NCBI RefSeq assembly: GCF_030388665.1
Contig: NZ_CP128846.1
Span: forward strand, 4,662,501 to 4,726,500
Source: Streptomyces flavofungini
GTDB lineage: Bacteria > Actinomycetota > Actinomycetes > Streptomycetales > Streptomycetaceae
Direction: 5' to 3'
DNA length: 64,000 nucleotides
Positions within the stretch are counted from its first letter, which is position 1; every line of letters begins with the position of its first letter. Under the pieces are notes generated by a model. That model searched no databases. It was not told where the DNA came from and saw nothing but the letters and a program-made list of their open reading frames with translations. A program made the translations under genes and the position numbers. Positions 40,129 through 50,073 of this stretch are shown piece after piece.

Positions 40129-40652
40129 TTACTTCTTCAGCTTCGACAGGCAGAGGGTGAAGTCGTCACCACGACCGCTCTCCCGGTACGTGGCGTACTT
40201 CGTGATGTCGCAGGTCCCGCTGTCCTTCTTCTCCGCGACCTTGTACGCGGCCTTGCTGTCGCCGCAGTCCACGATCTTCAAGTCCGGGTCGGTGGAGCTC
40301 GTCGGGTTGCCGACGCTCATGCAGTCGCCAACCTCGGCTGCGGCTGCCTCGTCCTTCCCGGCCAGGACCACGCCACCCGCGATGAGGGCGACGACGGCGA
40401 CGCCCACGATGGAGAATTTGAGCTTCTTCTTGCTCTTGCGCGGGGCCTGCGGGTCCGGACCACCCTGGTAGAACGGCACGCTCGGCTGCTGCGGAGCGCC
40501 TGGCTGTGAGGGGTACGGAGTGCCGGGAGCCTGGCCGTAAGGGGCGCCCTCACCCTGAGGCTGGCCGTACGGCGCACCACCTTGCGGCGGCTGGCTGTAG
40601 GGCTGCTGGCCCTGGGCGAACGGGTTCTGGCCCTGGGCGGCGGAGTGGACAC
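40129..40652 (-). pseudogene. LppU/SCO3897-family membrane protein, apparent frameshift near the start
   Basis: The C-terminal 116 residues (open from GTG 40479) contain a transmembrane helix (KFSIVGVAVVALIAGGVVLAGK) and an outer domain with cysteines (VGDCMSVGN, IVDCGDSKAAYKV, GTCDITKYATYRE, FTLCLSKLKK), as in the LppU/SCO3897 family. Upstream, the same frame reads a typical Gln/Pro/Gly-rich head (QGQNPFAQGQQPYSQPPQGG) but has no start before a TAG. GTG 40652, with AGGGGG before it, begins MSTPPP in another frame; one missing C in the run at about 40635-40637 would join both. Either a real lesion or a sequencing error; GTG 40479 could give a shorter product. Confidence 0.7.
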
Positions 40653-40767
40653 GGGGATCCCCCTATGAAAGAGCGCAAGGCGTGTGGCTGGGATGCGCGA
40701 CGGCGCGAAATGACCCCGTTACCGAGATCCCGAGCGTGGATTGAAGCCCAGCGGGCCTCTGTGACAC

Positions 40768-42024
40768 TTACTGGTCGTCAAAACTGGCCATAGCCACAGC
40801 AATCGCCGAGTAAATCACGGCCACCGTGACAACCAAGAGGGTCGATTTTCCGTCCGGGGGCAGCATCAGGGCGGCCACGCCTGCCGCGCCGACGAAGGAG
40901 ATGTTGAAGAGGACGTCGTAGAGGGAGAAGATCCGGCCTCGGAAACCGTCGTCCACAGCGGCCTGGACGACCGTGTCCGTGGCGATCTTCGCGCCCTGGG
41001 TGGTCAGCCCCAGGACGAAGGCGGCGACGAACATCGGAACCGGGGCGAAGGCCAGGCCGAGCGCGGGCTCCAGGACGGCCGCAGCGGCGGCGCAGAGCAC
41101 CAGCCAGCCGCGCGGCCCGAACCGGCCCGCGGCCCACGGCGTCACCAGGGCCGCCGCGAAGAACCCCGCACCGGAGATCCCCACGGCGACCCCGAGCAGC
41201 GCGAGCCCTTCGTCCTCCGTCGACCCCCACGCGTACCGGCACAGCATCAGCACCATGACCGTGAGCGCGCCGAAGCAGAACCGCATCAGCGTCATCGACA
41301 CCAGAGCGTGCGCGGCAGGACGGCGCTCGGCGAGATGGCGTACGCCTGCGAGAAGACCGCGTGCGGTGCCGGCGAGCGCCGTGCGCAGGTGCGGCTGCAC
41401 CAACTCCGGATCGGGACCGAGGAGTTCGCGGGAGATCCGCAGGGAGGCGAGCGCGGCGCACAGATAGAGCGCGGCGCCCAGAAGGACCACGGCCGCGTCC
41501 GAGTCCGCGGCCACGATGCGTACCGCGAAGGCGAGACCGCCGCCCGCGGTGGCCGCGAGCGTGCCGGCGGTCGGGGAGAGGGAGTTGGCCATGACCAGCC
41601 GGTCGGCGTCCACCACGCGTGGCAGCGCCGCCGAGAGCCCGGCCAGGACGAAGCGGTTGACGGCCGTGACGCAGAGGGCGGAGGCGTAGAACAGCCAGTC
41701 CGGGGTGTCACTGAGGATCAGTACGGCGGTGACGCAAGCGAGGGCGGCGCGCAGCAGATTGCCGTACAGCAGGACCTGGCGTCGTCGCCAGCGGTCGAGC
41801 AGGACGCCCGCGAACGGGCCGACGAGGGAGTACGGCAGGAGGAGCACCGCCATCGCGGAGGCGATCGCCGCGGCGGAGGTCTCCTTCTCCGGCGAGAAGA
41901 CCACGTACGCGGCGAGCGCGACCTGGAAGACGCCGTCCGCGCCCTGGGAGACGAGCCGCACGGCCAGCAGACGGCGGAAATCCCGCAGCCGCAGGAGAAC
42001 GCGCAGGTCACCGACGACAGCCAT
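40768..42024 (-). CDS. MFS transporter
   Basis: This 418-residue protein starts at ATG 42024 (MAVVGDLRVLLRLRDFRRLLAVRLVSQGADGVFQVALAAYV). About 12 hydrophobic helices are seen. The loop after helix 2 reads LLDRWRRRQVLLYGNLLRA, close to the MFS D-R-x-x-R-R motif. It ends AIAVAMASFDDQ. Similarity is to macrolide-efflux or enterobactin-exporter-like MFS proteins; the substrate is unknown. It lies between the LppU-like gene and ino1 on the same strand. Confidence 0.88.
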   Translation of the reverse strand: MAVVGDLRVLLRLRDFRRLLAVRLVSQGADGVFQVALAAYVVFSPEKETSAAAIASAMAVLLLPYSLVGPFAGVLLDRWRRRQVLLYGNLLRAALACVTAVLILSDTPDWLFYASALCVTAVNRFVLAGLSAALPRVVDADRLVMANSLSPTAGTLAATAGGGLAFAVRIVAADSDAAVVLLGAALYLCAALASLRISRELLGPDPELVQPHLRTALAGTARGLLAGVRHLAERRPAAHALVSMTLMRFCFGALTVMVLMLCRYAWGSTEDEGLALLGVAVGISGAGFFAAALVTPWAAGRFGPRGWLVLCAAAAAVLEPALGLAFAPVPMFVAAFVLGLTTQGAKIATDTVVQAAVDDGFRGRIFSLYDVLFNISFVGAAGVAALMLPPDGKSTLLVVTVAVIYSAIAVAMASFDDQ

Positions 42025-42138
42025 GGGGCACAGCCTCACATACGAGCGGGGTCCCCGGCACATACGACCCGGGGACCCCGACTGGCTACCGAAGCGGCCG
42101 ACTCAGCAGTCGGCCCAGCGGTCGGCCTGGCGCTCGAC

Positions 42139-43221
42139 TCAGCGCTCGACCTCGCCCTTGATGAACTTCTCGACGTTCTCGAAGGCCTCGTCGTCGAAGT
42201 ACTGCACCGGCGGGGACTTCATGAAGTACGAGGACGCCGACAGGATCGGGCCGCCGATGCCGCGGTCCTTGGCGATCTTCGCGGCGCGCAGGGCGTCGAT
42301 GATGACACCCGCGGAGTTCGGGGAGTCCCAGACCTCGAGCTTGTACTCCAGGTTCAGCGGGACGTCGCCGAAGGCGCGGCCCTCGAGGCGGACGTACGCC
42401 CACTTGCGGTCGTCGAGCCACGCGACGTAGTCCGACGGGCCGATGTGGACGTTCTTCTCGCCCAGCTCACGGTCGGGGATCTGCGAGGTGACGGCCTGCG
42501 TCTTCGAGATCTTCTTGGACTCGAGGCGGTCGCGCTCCAGCATGTTCTTGAAGTCCATGTTGCCGCCGACGTTGAGCTGCATGGTGCGCTCAAGACGGAC
42601 ACCGCGGTCCTCGAACAGCTTTGCCATGACGCGGTGCGTGATGGTGGCGCCGACCTGCGACTTGATGTCGTCGCCGACGATCGGGACGCCCGCCTCGGTG
42701 AACTTGTCCGCCCACTCCTTGGTGCCGGCGATGAAGACCGGGAGGGCGTTGACGAAGGCGACCTTGGCGTCGATGGCGCACTGGGCGTAGAACTTCGCCG
42801 CGTCCTCGGAACCGACCGGCAGGTAGCAGACCAGGACGTCGACCTTGCGGTCCTTCAGGATCTGGACGACGTCGACCGGGGCCTCGGCGGACTCCTCGAT
42901 GGTCTGGCGGTAGTACTTGCCCAGGCCGTCGTAGGTGTGGCCGCGCTGGACCTGGACGCCGGAGTTCGGCACGTCGCAGATCTTGATGGTGTTGTTCTCG
43001 CTGGCACCGATGGCGTCCGCGAGGTCGAGGCCGACCTTCTTCGCGTCGACGTCGAAGGCGGCGACGAACTCGACGTCGCCGACGTGGTAGTCGCCGAACT
43101 GGACGTGCATCAGGCCCGGGACCTTGGTGTCCGGGTCTGCGTCCTTGTAGTACTCGACGCCCTGGACCAGCGAGGCGGCGCAGTTGCCCACGCCGACGAT
43201 GGCTACGCGAACCGAACCCAT
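42139..43221 (-). CDS. ino1: inositol-3-phosphate synthase
   Basis: This 360-residue NAD-dependent enzyme converts glucose 6-phosphate to inositol 3-phosphate, the first step to mycothiol and phosphatidylinositol. ATG 43221 gives [29 protein letters not shown] (NAD site). [28 protein letters not shown] and [21 protein letters not shown] are conserved family motifs. The padR gene lies 59 bp upstream on the same strand and probably controls it. Confidence 0.96.
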   Translation of the reverse strand: MGSVRVAIVGVGNCAASLVQGVEYYKDADPDTKVPGLMHVQFGDYHVGDVEFVAAFDVDAKKVGLDLADAIGASENNTIKICDVPNSGVQVQRGHTYDGLGKYYRQTIEESAEAPVDVVQILKDRKVDVLVCYLPVGSEDAAKFYAQCAIDAKVAFVNALPVFIAGTKEWADKFTEAGVPIVGDDIKSQVGATITHRVMAKLFEDRGVRLERTMQLNVGGNMDFKNMLERDRLESKKISKTQAVTSQIPDRELGEKNVHIGPSDYVAWLDDRKWAYVRLEGRAFGDVPLNLEYKLEVWDSPNSAGVIIDALRAAKIAKDRGIGGPILSASSYFMKSPPVQYFDDEAFENVEKFIKGEVER

Positions 43222-43280
43222 TCCGGTTGCTCCCTGTGTGATCTCGGTATTCCGGATGAGACTCCGCGGAATGCGGAGGC

Positions 43281-43961
43281 TCACTTGGTGGTGTCGTCGG
43301 ACGCATCCGGCGGCGGGGTGCTGCCCCGCCGCCGGGGCAGGACGCCCGACTCCCCAGATGTGCTGTTCTGCTGAGCGGAGCCGTCGGAGGCGGACCGTTG
43401 CTGGTCGCGTCCCGCGCGCTCGCTCTCGATGAGCTCGTTCAGCCAGCGCACTTCGCGCTCCACGGACTCCATCCCGTGCCGCTGCAGCTCAAGCGTGTAG
43501 TCGTCGAGGCGCTCCCGGGTGCGGGCCAAGGAGGCGCGCATCTTCTCCAGGCGCTCCTCCAGGCGGCTGCGGCGGCCCTCGAGCACCCGCATCCGCACGT
43601 CCCGCGAGGTCTGGCCGAAGAAGGCGAAGCGGGCAGCGAAGTGCTCGTCCTCGTACGCATCGGGGCCGGTCTGCGAGAGCAGTTCCTCGAAGTGTTCCTT
43701 ACCTTCAGCCGTCAGCCGATAGACGATCTTGGCGCGGCGCCCCGCGAGGGGAGCCAGGGCCTCTCCGGCAGCACCCGATTCCTCGATCAACCAGCCGTTC
43801 GTGACCAGAGTCTTGAGGCATGGGTAGAGCGACCCGTAGCTGAAGGCGCGGAACACACCCAGTGAGGTGTTGAGCCGCTTGCGCAGCTCATAGCCGTGCA
43901 TCGGGGACTCGCGGAGCAGGCCGAGCACGGCGAACTCGAGGATGCCGGAGCGTCTGCTCAA
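43281..43961 (-). CDS. PadR-family transcriptional regulator
   Basis: This 226-residue protein starts at TTG 43961 ([30 protein letters not shown]), with GGGAGG upstream. The winged HTH continues as [27 protein letters not shown] and [19 protein letters not shown]. The C-terminal helical part ([40 protein letters not shown]) is the PadR dimer domain, followed by a disordered tail. A perfect ATGTAT/ATACAT palindrome lies 52-74 bp before it. Confidence 0.93.
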   Translation of the reverse strand: MSRRSGILEFAVLGLLRESPMHGYELRKRLNTSLGVFRAFSYGSLYPCLKTLVTNGWLIEESGAAGEALAPLAGRRAKIVYRLTAEGKEHFEELLSQTGPDAYEDEHFAARFAFFGQTSRDVRMRVLEGRRSRLEERLEKMRASLARTRERLDDYTLELQRHGMESVEREVRWLNELIESERAGRDQQRSASDGSAQQNSTSGESGVLPRRRGSTPPPDASDDTTK

Positions 43962-44336
43962 CGTCGCCTCCCGTCTGTCCCGGTCTGCCGCACACGGCCC
44001 TTTATGCCGAGCTGATGTATCGGCTCGATACATCACGACGATAGAACGAGGTGCCGCCTGCGACAAGAGGGGGCACGGTGAACGGCATCACATCACCGAT
44101 TCGTAGGAAGTAACTTGCCTGTTTTGGGGTGAACTTCGGTCCTAAGAGGGTTTTGACGGTGCGTAGTCTGTGCGCCATGCATACCGCCGGGAACCAAGTG
44201 ACGCGAGGTGACGTCGCAGGCCCCGGTGCAGTGCGGATGAGTGCCGGAACGGACGCATCCGTACATCGGGGGGACCGGAAACCAGCCGCCGTTTCCAGGC
44301 GCGGACACCCGCGCCTGCCCGAGGAGTAGTCGTTCG
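43962..44336. other. divergent padR-PBP control region
   Basis: This 375-bp gap holds the PadR operator near padR and the start signals of the PBP gene (GAGGAG at 44321-44326). A candidate -35 TTGACG lies at 44153-44158, but no good -10 at the right distance was found. No real gene is seen. Confidence 0.5.
44013..44035. promoter_or_regulatory. PadR operator
   Basis: TGATGTATCG (44013-44022) and CGATACATCA (44026-44035) form a perfect palindrome with a 3-bp spacer. The core contains ATGT and ACAT, the PadR recognition pattern. Its place before padR predicts self-control and control of ino1 downstream. Confidence 0.78.
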
Positions 44337-47042
44337 ATGAGCGAGCACCGTCGCAAACCGCCGCAGCCGCAGGGCGGCGGACGCGCCGCGGCCAGGCGTG
44401 GCGCATCCGGCGCGCCCGGAGGGCCGTCGGGCCGTCGTGCAGCACCGCGAGGCGCCACTGGGGCGCCGTCGTCGCCGTCGGCGTACGGACCGGGGGCCCA
44501 CGAGGGCGAGGAGCGACCCTACGGTGGTCGCGCCGAGGCCCGGCGCGCGGCCCGCAACGGTTCCGTCGGGGGTGGTGGCGGCCGTCGCAGGGCCGCTGAG
44601 AACGTCGGCCGGGGGCGGGGCAGAGGGCGCGGCCAGGAGCCCGTCAAGAAGCGCTTCATCGACTACCCGCGCGCGGGCAAGTTCGGGGCGCGGCGCTGGC
44701 TGCCGTCGTGGCGGCTCGTCACCGGCCTGTTCATCGGGTTCCTCGGCAGCATGCTGGCGGTCATCGGCATCGCGTATGCCCTCGTCGAGGTCCCCGAGGT
44801 CGCCAAGGCGGCGCGGGCCCAGAACAACGTCTACTACTGGGCCGACGGTTCGCAGATGGTCGCGACCGGTGGCGAGACCAACCGCCAGATCATCAAGTAC
44901 GCGGACATCCCGCGGGCGATGCGCAACGCCGTCATCTCGGCGGAGAACAAGACCTTCAACAAGGACAAGGGCGTCGACCCCATGGGCATCGCCCGGGCCG
45001 TCGTCAACATGGCCAAGGGCGGTCAGACCCAGGGCGGCTCGACCATCACGCAGCAGTACGTGAAGAACGCCCGCCTCGACGACCAGTCGCAGACGTTCAC
45101 GCGGAAGTTCAAGGAGCTGTTCATCTCCATAAAGGTCGGCCGGGAGGTGAGCAAGGAAGACATCATGGCGGGCTATCTGAACACCGCCTACTACGGCCGC
45201 AACGCCTACGGCATCCAGGCCGCCGCCCGCGCCTACTTCGGCGAGGACGCCGAGGACCTGGACCCGAGCCAGTGCGCCCTCCTCGCGACCGTGCTCAAGG
45301 GCGCCACGTACTACGACCCGGCCGGCTACCCCGAGATCGACCCCGCGGCCAATCCCAAGGCCAACCGGGAGCGGGCAGAGAAGCGCTGGAAGTGGATCCT
45401 CGACGAGGAGGTCAAGGACGGCCGCCTCAGCGCCGAGGTGCGGAACAAGTACACGAAGTTCCCGAAGCTGGAGAGCCCGCGCTCGAACGTCAAGCTGAGC
45501 GGCCAGATCGGCTACCTGGTCTCGCTCGCCAAGGCGTACGTCATCAACAACAGCGATGTCACCGCCGGGCAGCTCGAACAGGGCGGCTACGAGATCCACA
45601 CGACCTTCGACAAGAAGAAGGTCGATCAGCTCGAGGACGCGGTGGAGAAGGTCCGCAAGGCCAAGATCAAGCCGAAGCTGCGCCCGGACAAGGACACGCA
45701 CGTCCAGTTCGGTGGCGCGTCGGTCAACCCCAAGACCGGGGAGATCGAAGCCATCTACGGCGGTGAGGACGCGACGAAGCACTTCACCAACAACGCGGAT
45801 ACGACCGGTGCTCAGGTCGGCTCGACGTACAAGCCCTTCGTGCTGGCGGCGGCCTTCAAGAACGGCGTCCGGGACAAGGACGGTGGGGAGCTCCAGAGCG
45901 ACAACGAGCGCACCATCGTCAACCCGAAGAGCAAGTACAGCGGCAAGAACAAGCTCAAGATCAAGAACTACAACGGTACGGTCTGGCAGGACAAGGACGG
46001 CAAGGAGTGGCTGCAGACCAACGACGGTCAGCAGTCGTACAACCCGCCGAGCTACATGATCGACCTCCGCGAAGCCATGCGGGAGTCGGTCAACTCCGCC
46101 TACGTTCAGCTCGGCATGGACGTCGGGCTCGACAAGGTGAAGGCCGCGGCCATGGACGCCGGCCTCAAGGACGACAAGTCCATGGCGGGCGCCACCTACC
46201 CGTCCTTCTCTCTCGGTACCTCGTCACCGAGCGCGATCCGCATGGCCGGGGCGTACGCCACGTTCGCCGACCGCGGCAAGCAGCGTGATCCGTTCTCGGT
46301 CAAGGAGGTCAAGAAGGAGGGCGATACGGTCTATCAGCACAAGACCATCACCAAGAGCCCCTTCACCCCTGAGGTGGCGAACAACGTCACCGACGTGCTG
46401 CGGACCGTTGTCGAGAAGGGCACCGGCACCTCGGCCAAGCTGCCCGGGCGTCAGGTGGCGGGCAAGACCGGTACGACCGACGGCAACAAGTCCGCCTGGT
46501 TCGTCGGCTACACCCCGCAGCTGTCGACAGCGATCAGCATGTACCGCCTCGACGACGACGAGAACAACAGCAAGCGCGAGTTCCTGGAGATGTTCGGGAC
46601 CGGCGGCGAGAAGAAGATCCACGGCGCCTCCTTCCCCGCGCAGATCTGGCAGGACTACATGGCGGAGGCCCTCAAGGGGAAGCGCGCTATCCCGTTCCCG
46701 GAGCCGGGCCCGATCGGCGAGATCGTCGGAGACATCCCGCCGCCTTCTCCGACGGCGACCGAGGAGCCCGAGCCGAGCGATTCCCCGTCGCCGACCCCGA
46801 CTCCGACCGAGACCAAGTCGTCCGATCCCCCCGAGCCGACCAAGTCCCCCGACCCGACCGAGTCCTGCAAGCCCTGGGACCCCAGGTGTGAGGACGACGG
46901 TGGCGTGACGGACGGCGGCGGCAATGGCGGTCCCGGCGGTGAGTCACCACCGCCGACCGGCCAGCCGAACGGCGGCAATGGCAATGGCGGGAACAACGGC
47001 AACGACAATGAAGGAACGCTCTTCGCCGGTCCGACCGGCTGA
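44337..47042 (+). CDS. class A penicillin-binding protein
   Basis: This 901-residue protein builds and crosslinks peptidoglycan. The first 120 residues are basic and Gly/Arg-rich in the cytoplasm; one helix follows (about 127-150). The glycosyltransferase domain has SAENKTF (catalytic Glu 203), GGSTITQQYVKN and AYYGRNAYGIQAAARAYFG. The transpeptidase domain has S496-x-x-K (STYKPFVLAAAF), the SVNSA motif and KTGTTDG. A Pro/Ser/Thr tail then a Gly/Asn-rich end (about 160 residues) probably lies in the wall. parS sites 7 and 8 follow the stop. Confidence 0.95.
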   Translation: MSEHRRKPPQPQGGGRAAARRGASGAPGGPSGRRAAPRGATGAPSSPSAYGPGAHEGEERPYGGRAEARRAARNGSVGGGGGRRRAAENVGRGRGRGRGQEPVKKRFIDYPRAGKFGARRWLPSWRLVTGLFIGFLGSMLAVIGIAYALVEVPEVAKAARAQNNVYYWADGSQMVATGGETNRQIIKYADIPRAMRNAVISAENKTFNKDKGVDPMGIARAVVNMAKGGQTQGGSTITQQYVKNARLDDQSQTFTRKFKELFISIKVGREVSKEDIMAGYLNTAYYGRNAYGIQAAARAYFGEDAEDLDPSQCALLATVLKGATYYDPAGYPEIDPAANPKANRERAEKRWKWILDEEVKDGRLSAEVRNKYTKFPKLESPRSNVKLSGQIGYLVSLAKAYVINNSDVTAGQLEQGGYEIHTTFDKKKVDQLEDAVEKVRKAKIKPKLRPDKDTHVQFGGASVNPKTGEIEAIYGGEDATKHFTNNADTTGAQVGSTYKPFVLAAAFKNGVRDKDGGELQSDNERTIVNPKSKYSGKNKLKIKNYNGTVWQDKDGKEWLQTNDGQQSYNPPSYMIDLREAMRESVNSAYVQLGMDVGLDKVKAAAMDAGLKDDKSMAGATYPSFSLGTSSPSAIRMAGAYATFADRGKQRDPFSVKEVKKEGDTVYQHKTITKSPFTPEVANNVTDVLRTVVEKGTGTSAKLPGRQVAGKTGTTDGNKSAWFVGYTPQLSTAISMYRLDDDENNSKREFLEMFGTGGEKKIHGASFPAQIWQDYMAEALKGKRAIPFPEPGPIGEIVGDIPPPSPTATEEPEPSDSPSPTPTPTETKSSDPPEPTKSPDPTESCKPWDPRCEDDGGVTDGGGNGGPGGESPPPTGQPNGGNGNGGNNGNDNEGTLFAGPTG

Positions 47043-47058
47043 GCCGAGCATCGCGTAC

Positions 47059-47072
47059 GTTTCACGTGAAAC
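47059..47072. other. parS: parS site 7
   Basis: Perfect GTTTCACGTGAAAC, 16 bp after the PBP stop; 37 bp centre to centre from site 8. Confidence 0.97.
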
Positions 47073-47095
47073 GGCGTGATCCACGGAAACGGCAT

Positions 47096-47109
47096 GTTTC
47101 ACGTGAAAC
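47096..47109. other. parS: parS site 8
   Basis: Perfect GTTTCACGTGAAAC. Its last base is also the first base of the following terminator stem. Confidence 0.97.
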
Positions 47110-47145
47110 AAGGCCGCCGCATCCGATGAGGGTGCGGCGGCCTTG
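47109..47145 (+). terminator. terminator after the PBP gene
   Basis: CAAGGCCGCCGCA (47109-47121) pairs with TGCGGCGGCCTTG (47133-47145), a perfect 13-bp stem directly attached to parS site 8. Confidence 0.8.
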
Positions 47146-47312
47146 TCGCGCGGACGTGGCGTCGTGCGGGCTGAAGGGCTGAGCGGTCTGTGGGGTCGTG
47201 CGGTCGGCATCGTGCCGGGAGCCCAGGGGCTTTCAGTCGTCTGTCGGCGGTGCGGAGGGTTCTCGGGCACGTACAGCGGGAGTTCTCAGAGCTGTACGGC
47301 AGGATGTGCGCC

Positions 47313-48857
47313 ATGCCCAGCGCAGAAAAGACGCCCCCCACACGCGCGCATCAGTCCGTACCCGAGCAGGGGCCGCAGCCTGTGCTCCCGACGAAGCAGG
47401 ACGAGGTCGCCGCTGCCGGCAGCGAGCTGATCGGCGGACCGATCGGTCGCAGAGCCATCCTGGCGGCGGCCTGGCTGACCCCGGTACGCGTCATCGCACT
47501 GGTCGCGATCGGCATGTTCGCACTCGGCATGGTGCAGAAGATGCCCTGCTACAACGGTGCCTGGTTCGTCGGCGCGAGCTCCCAGTACACGCATGCCTGC
47601 TACTCCGACATCCCCCACCTCTACCAGGGCCGAGGCTTCGCCGATGAGTTGGTGCCCTACTTCGACAAGCTGCCTGCCGACGTCGGCATGGAGTACCTCG
47701 AGTACCCGGTGCTGACCGGCTTGTTCATGCAGGTGGCCGCCTGGCTGACGCCCGGCAGCGGGTCCATCCAGCACCAGGAGAAGGTCTACTGGATGGTCAA
47801 CGCCGGGATGCTGATGGTCTGCACCGTCATCATCGCTGTCTGCGTGACCCGCATCCACCGGCGTCGCCCCTGGGACGCCCTGCTCGTCGCCCTCGCCCCT
47901 GCTTTCGCCCTGACGGCCACCATCAACTGGGACCTGTTCGCGGTCGCTCTGACGGCCCTGGCGATGCTGATGTGGTCGCGTGGCCGGGCCGTGCCCGCAG
48001 GGATCCTCATCGGCCTCGCGGCGGCCGCCAAGCTCTATCCGGCGCTGCTGCTCGGGCCACTGCTCGTGCTGTGCTGGCGGGCCGGGCGCTGGCGGGCCTT
48101 CTGGCTGGCGGCGGGGAGCGCGGTGGGTGCATGGCTCGCGGTGAACCTGCCGGTCATGATCAGTCACGATTCGGCGGGCTTCCACATCCGCGAGGGCTGG
48201 GCGAAGTTCTACACCTTCAGCCAGGAGCGCGGGGTCGACTTCGGGTCGTTCTGGCTGATCCTTTCCCAGCGCATGGACGACCCGCTGACCACGGACACGG
48301 TGAACAAGCTGGCGGCTGCCCTGATGCTGCTCTGCTGCCTGGGAGTTGCCGCCCTGGGCCTGGCGGCGCCCCGCCGTCCACGGCTGGCACAGCTGGCCTT
48401 CCTCGTGGTCGCCGCCTTCATCCTCACCAACAAGGTCTACTCGCCGCAGTACGTCCTGTGGCTGATCCCGCTCGCTGCGCTGGCCCGCCCCCGCTGGCGC
48501 GACTTCCTCATCTGGCAGGCGTGCGAGGTCGCGTACTTCCTGGGGATCTGGGGATATCTCGCGTTCACGACGAGCGGGGACGCCCACAAGGGGTTGCCCA
48601 CCGAGGGCTACCAACTGGCCATTGCGGTCCATCTGCTGGGGACGCTGTACCTGTGCGCCGTAGTCGTGCGCGACATCCTCATGCCGGAGCGGGACGTGGT
48701 GCGGCGGACCGGGGAGGACGATCCCTCCGGAGGCGTCCTCGACGGCGCTCCGGACGTCTTCGTGCTCGGCCCGGCGGCGCATCCACCACGGCAGAACGCC
48801 CCGGACGGGGCGGGGGCATGCGTGCAGTGGGGGACAGGAAGCGACCGTTCGCCCTGA
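47313..48857 (+). CDS. GT87-type polyprenyl mannosyltransferase
   Basis: This 514-residue membrane protein probably starts at ATG 47313 (MPSAEKTPPT); an ATG at 47304 is close and possible. About ten hydrophobic helices follow. The loop after the first helix carries PCYNGAWFVGASSQYTHACYSDIPHLYQGRGFADELVPYFD, and VGMEYLEYPVLTGLFMQVAAW has the acidic residues of GT-C enzymes. PALLLGPLLVLCW and KVYSPQYVLWLIPL are DUF2029/GT87 motifs. It probably transfers mannose from a polyprenyl phosphate to an envelope glycan. The exact substrate is unknown. Confidence 0.85.
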   Translation: MPSAEKTPPTRAHQSVPEQGPQPVLPTKQDEVAAAGSELIGGPIGRRAILAAAWLTPVRVIALVAIGMFALGMVQKMPCYNGAWFVGASSQYTHACYSDIPHLYQGRGFADELVPYFDKLPADVGMEYLEYPVLTGLFMQVAAWLTPGSGSIQHQEKVYWMVNAGMLMVCTVIIAVCVTRIHRRRPWDALLVALAPAFALTATINWDLFAVALTALAMLMWSRGRAVPAGILIGLAAAAKLYPALLLGPLLVLCWRAGRWRAFWLAAGSAVGAWLAVNLPVMISHDSAGFHIREGWAKFYTFSQERGVDFGSFWLILSQRMDDPLTTDTVNKLAAALMLLCCLGVAALGLAAPRRPRLAQLAFLVVAAFILTNKVYSPQYVLWLIPLAALARPRWRDFLIWQACEVAYFLGIWGYLAFTTSGDAHKGLPTEGYQLAIAVHLLGTLYLCAVVVRDILMPERDVVRRTGEDDPSGGVLDGAPDVFVLGPAAHPPRQNAPDGAGACVQWGTGSDRSP

Positions 48858-48905
48858 GCGAACAGATCTGGGGGCGGGCCGGACACGGGCCTGACCCGTT
48901 GAGCA

Positions 48906-48948
48906 AGCCGAAGGGCCGGTACGCGGGATGCGTACCGGCCCTTCGGCT
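48906..48948. terminator. bidirectional terminator between GT87 and the racemase-like gene
   Basis: Arms AGCCGAAGGGCCGGTACGC (48906-48924) and complement (48930-48948) form a 19-bp perfect stem with a 5-base loop in the convergent gap. Confidence 0.88.
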
Positions 48949-48964
48949 GTGCCCCTGGGGCAGC

Positions 48965-49996
48965 TCAGCGGTCGACGATCCGGTCGAACTGCGTGGTCGT
49001 GTGCCGCAGGTGGGCCACCAGCTCCTCGCCCACCTTCGGCTCCGGCGCGTCCGACGGCACGAAGAGCAGTGACACCTGCATGTGGGGCGGCTCGGCGAAC
49101 CAGCGCTGCTTGTCGCCCCAGACGAACGGCGACAGGTTGCGGTTGACGGTCGCGAGGCCCGCGCGGGCCACGCCCTTCGCCCGCGGCATCATGCCGTGCA
49201 GTGCCTTCGGGGCCTCCAGGCCGACCCCGTGCGAGGTGCCGCCCGCGACGACGACCAGCCAGCCGTCGGAGGCGACCTTCTGCTGGCGGTAGCCGAAACG
49301 GTCACCCTTCACGACGCGCGTGACGTCCAGGATGGCTCCCCGGTACTCGGTCGCGTGGTGGTCGCCGAGCCACAGCTGCGTACCGATGCGCGCGCGGAAG
49401 CGCGTCTGCGGGAACTGCTGCTGGAGGCGGGCCAGCTCCCCGGCCTTCAGGTGGCTGACAAACATCGTGTGCAGCGGCAGGCGGGCGGCGCGCAGCCGGT
49501 CCATCCACGCGATGACCTCCTCAACGGCGTCCGAGCCGTCGGTGCGGTCGAGCGGCAGGTGGATCGCGAAGCCCTCCAGGCGCACGTCCTCGATGGCCGC
49601 GTGCAGCAGCGGCAGGTCCTGCTCGCTGACGCCGTGCCGCTTCATCGAAGACATGACCTCGATGACGACACGGGCGCCCACGAGGCCGTGCACGCCGTCG
49701 ATCGACGACACGGAGCGGATGACGCGGTCGGGCAGTGGCACAGGCTCTTCGCCCCGGCGGAACGGCGTCAGGACCAGCAGGTCACCGCCGAACCAGTCCT
49801 TGATCCGGGCGGCCTCGTAGGTCGTGCCGACGGCGAGCACGTCCGAGCCGAATCGCGTGGCCTCTTCCGCGAGCCGCTCGTGACCGAAGCCGTAGCCGTT
49901 GCCCTTGCAGACCGGGACGATGCCCGGGAACTGCTCCAGCATGTGCTTCTGGTGTGCCCGCCAGCGCGCGGTGTCGACATAGAGCGTGAGCGCCAT
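48965..49996 (-). CDS. alanine-racemase-like PLP protein
   Basis: This 343-residue protein starts at ATG 49996 (MALTLYVDTARWRAHQKHMLEQFPGIVPVCKGNGYGFGHERLAEEA). K31 in the K-x-N-G-Y-G loop is the PLP lysine of fold type III alanine racemases; MFVSHLKAGE and RFRARIGTQLWLGD follow. The catalytic C-terminal Tyr region is divergent and the protein is shorter than standard Alr (about 375-390). It lies 77 bp downstream of femX on the same strand, so it may supply or sense an amino acid for lipid II branching. Enzyme activity is not certain. Confidence 0.8.
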   Translation of the reverse strand: MALTLYVDTARWRAHQKHMLEQFPGIVPVCKGNGYGFGHERLAEEATRFGSDVLAVGTTYEAARIKDWFGGDLLVLTPFRRGEEPVPLPDRVIRSVSSIDGVHGLVGARVVIEVMSSMKRHGVSEQDLPLLHAAIEDVRLEGFAIHLPLDRTDGSDAVEEVIAWMDRLRAARLPLHTMFVSHLKAGELARLQQQFPQTRFRARIGTQLWLGDHHATEYRGAILDVTRVVKGDRFGYRQQKVASDGWLVVVAGGTSHGVGLEAPKALHGMMPRAKGVARAGLATVNRNLSPFVWGDKQRWFAEPPHMQVSLLFVPSDAPEPKVGEELVAHLRHTTTQFDRIVDR

Positions 49997-50073
49997 GGCT
50001 GGTCCCGGAACCTTTCTGGTGTCTGCGGTGTAACAGAGGTATGGAAGGAAATGCGGAAGGAAGCGGTGCGGGA

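Noticed and set aside
40317..40652. Independent 111-codon gene from GTG 40652
   Set aside because: After six codons the sequence is only a shadow of the LppU-like frame; better explained by a one-base frameshift.
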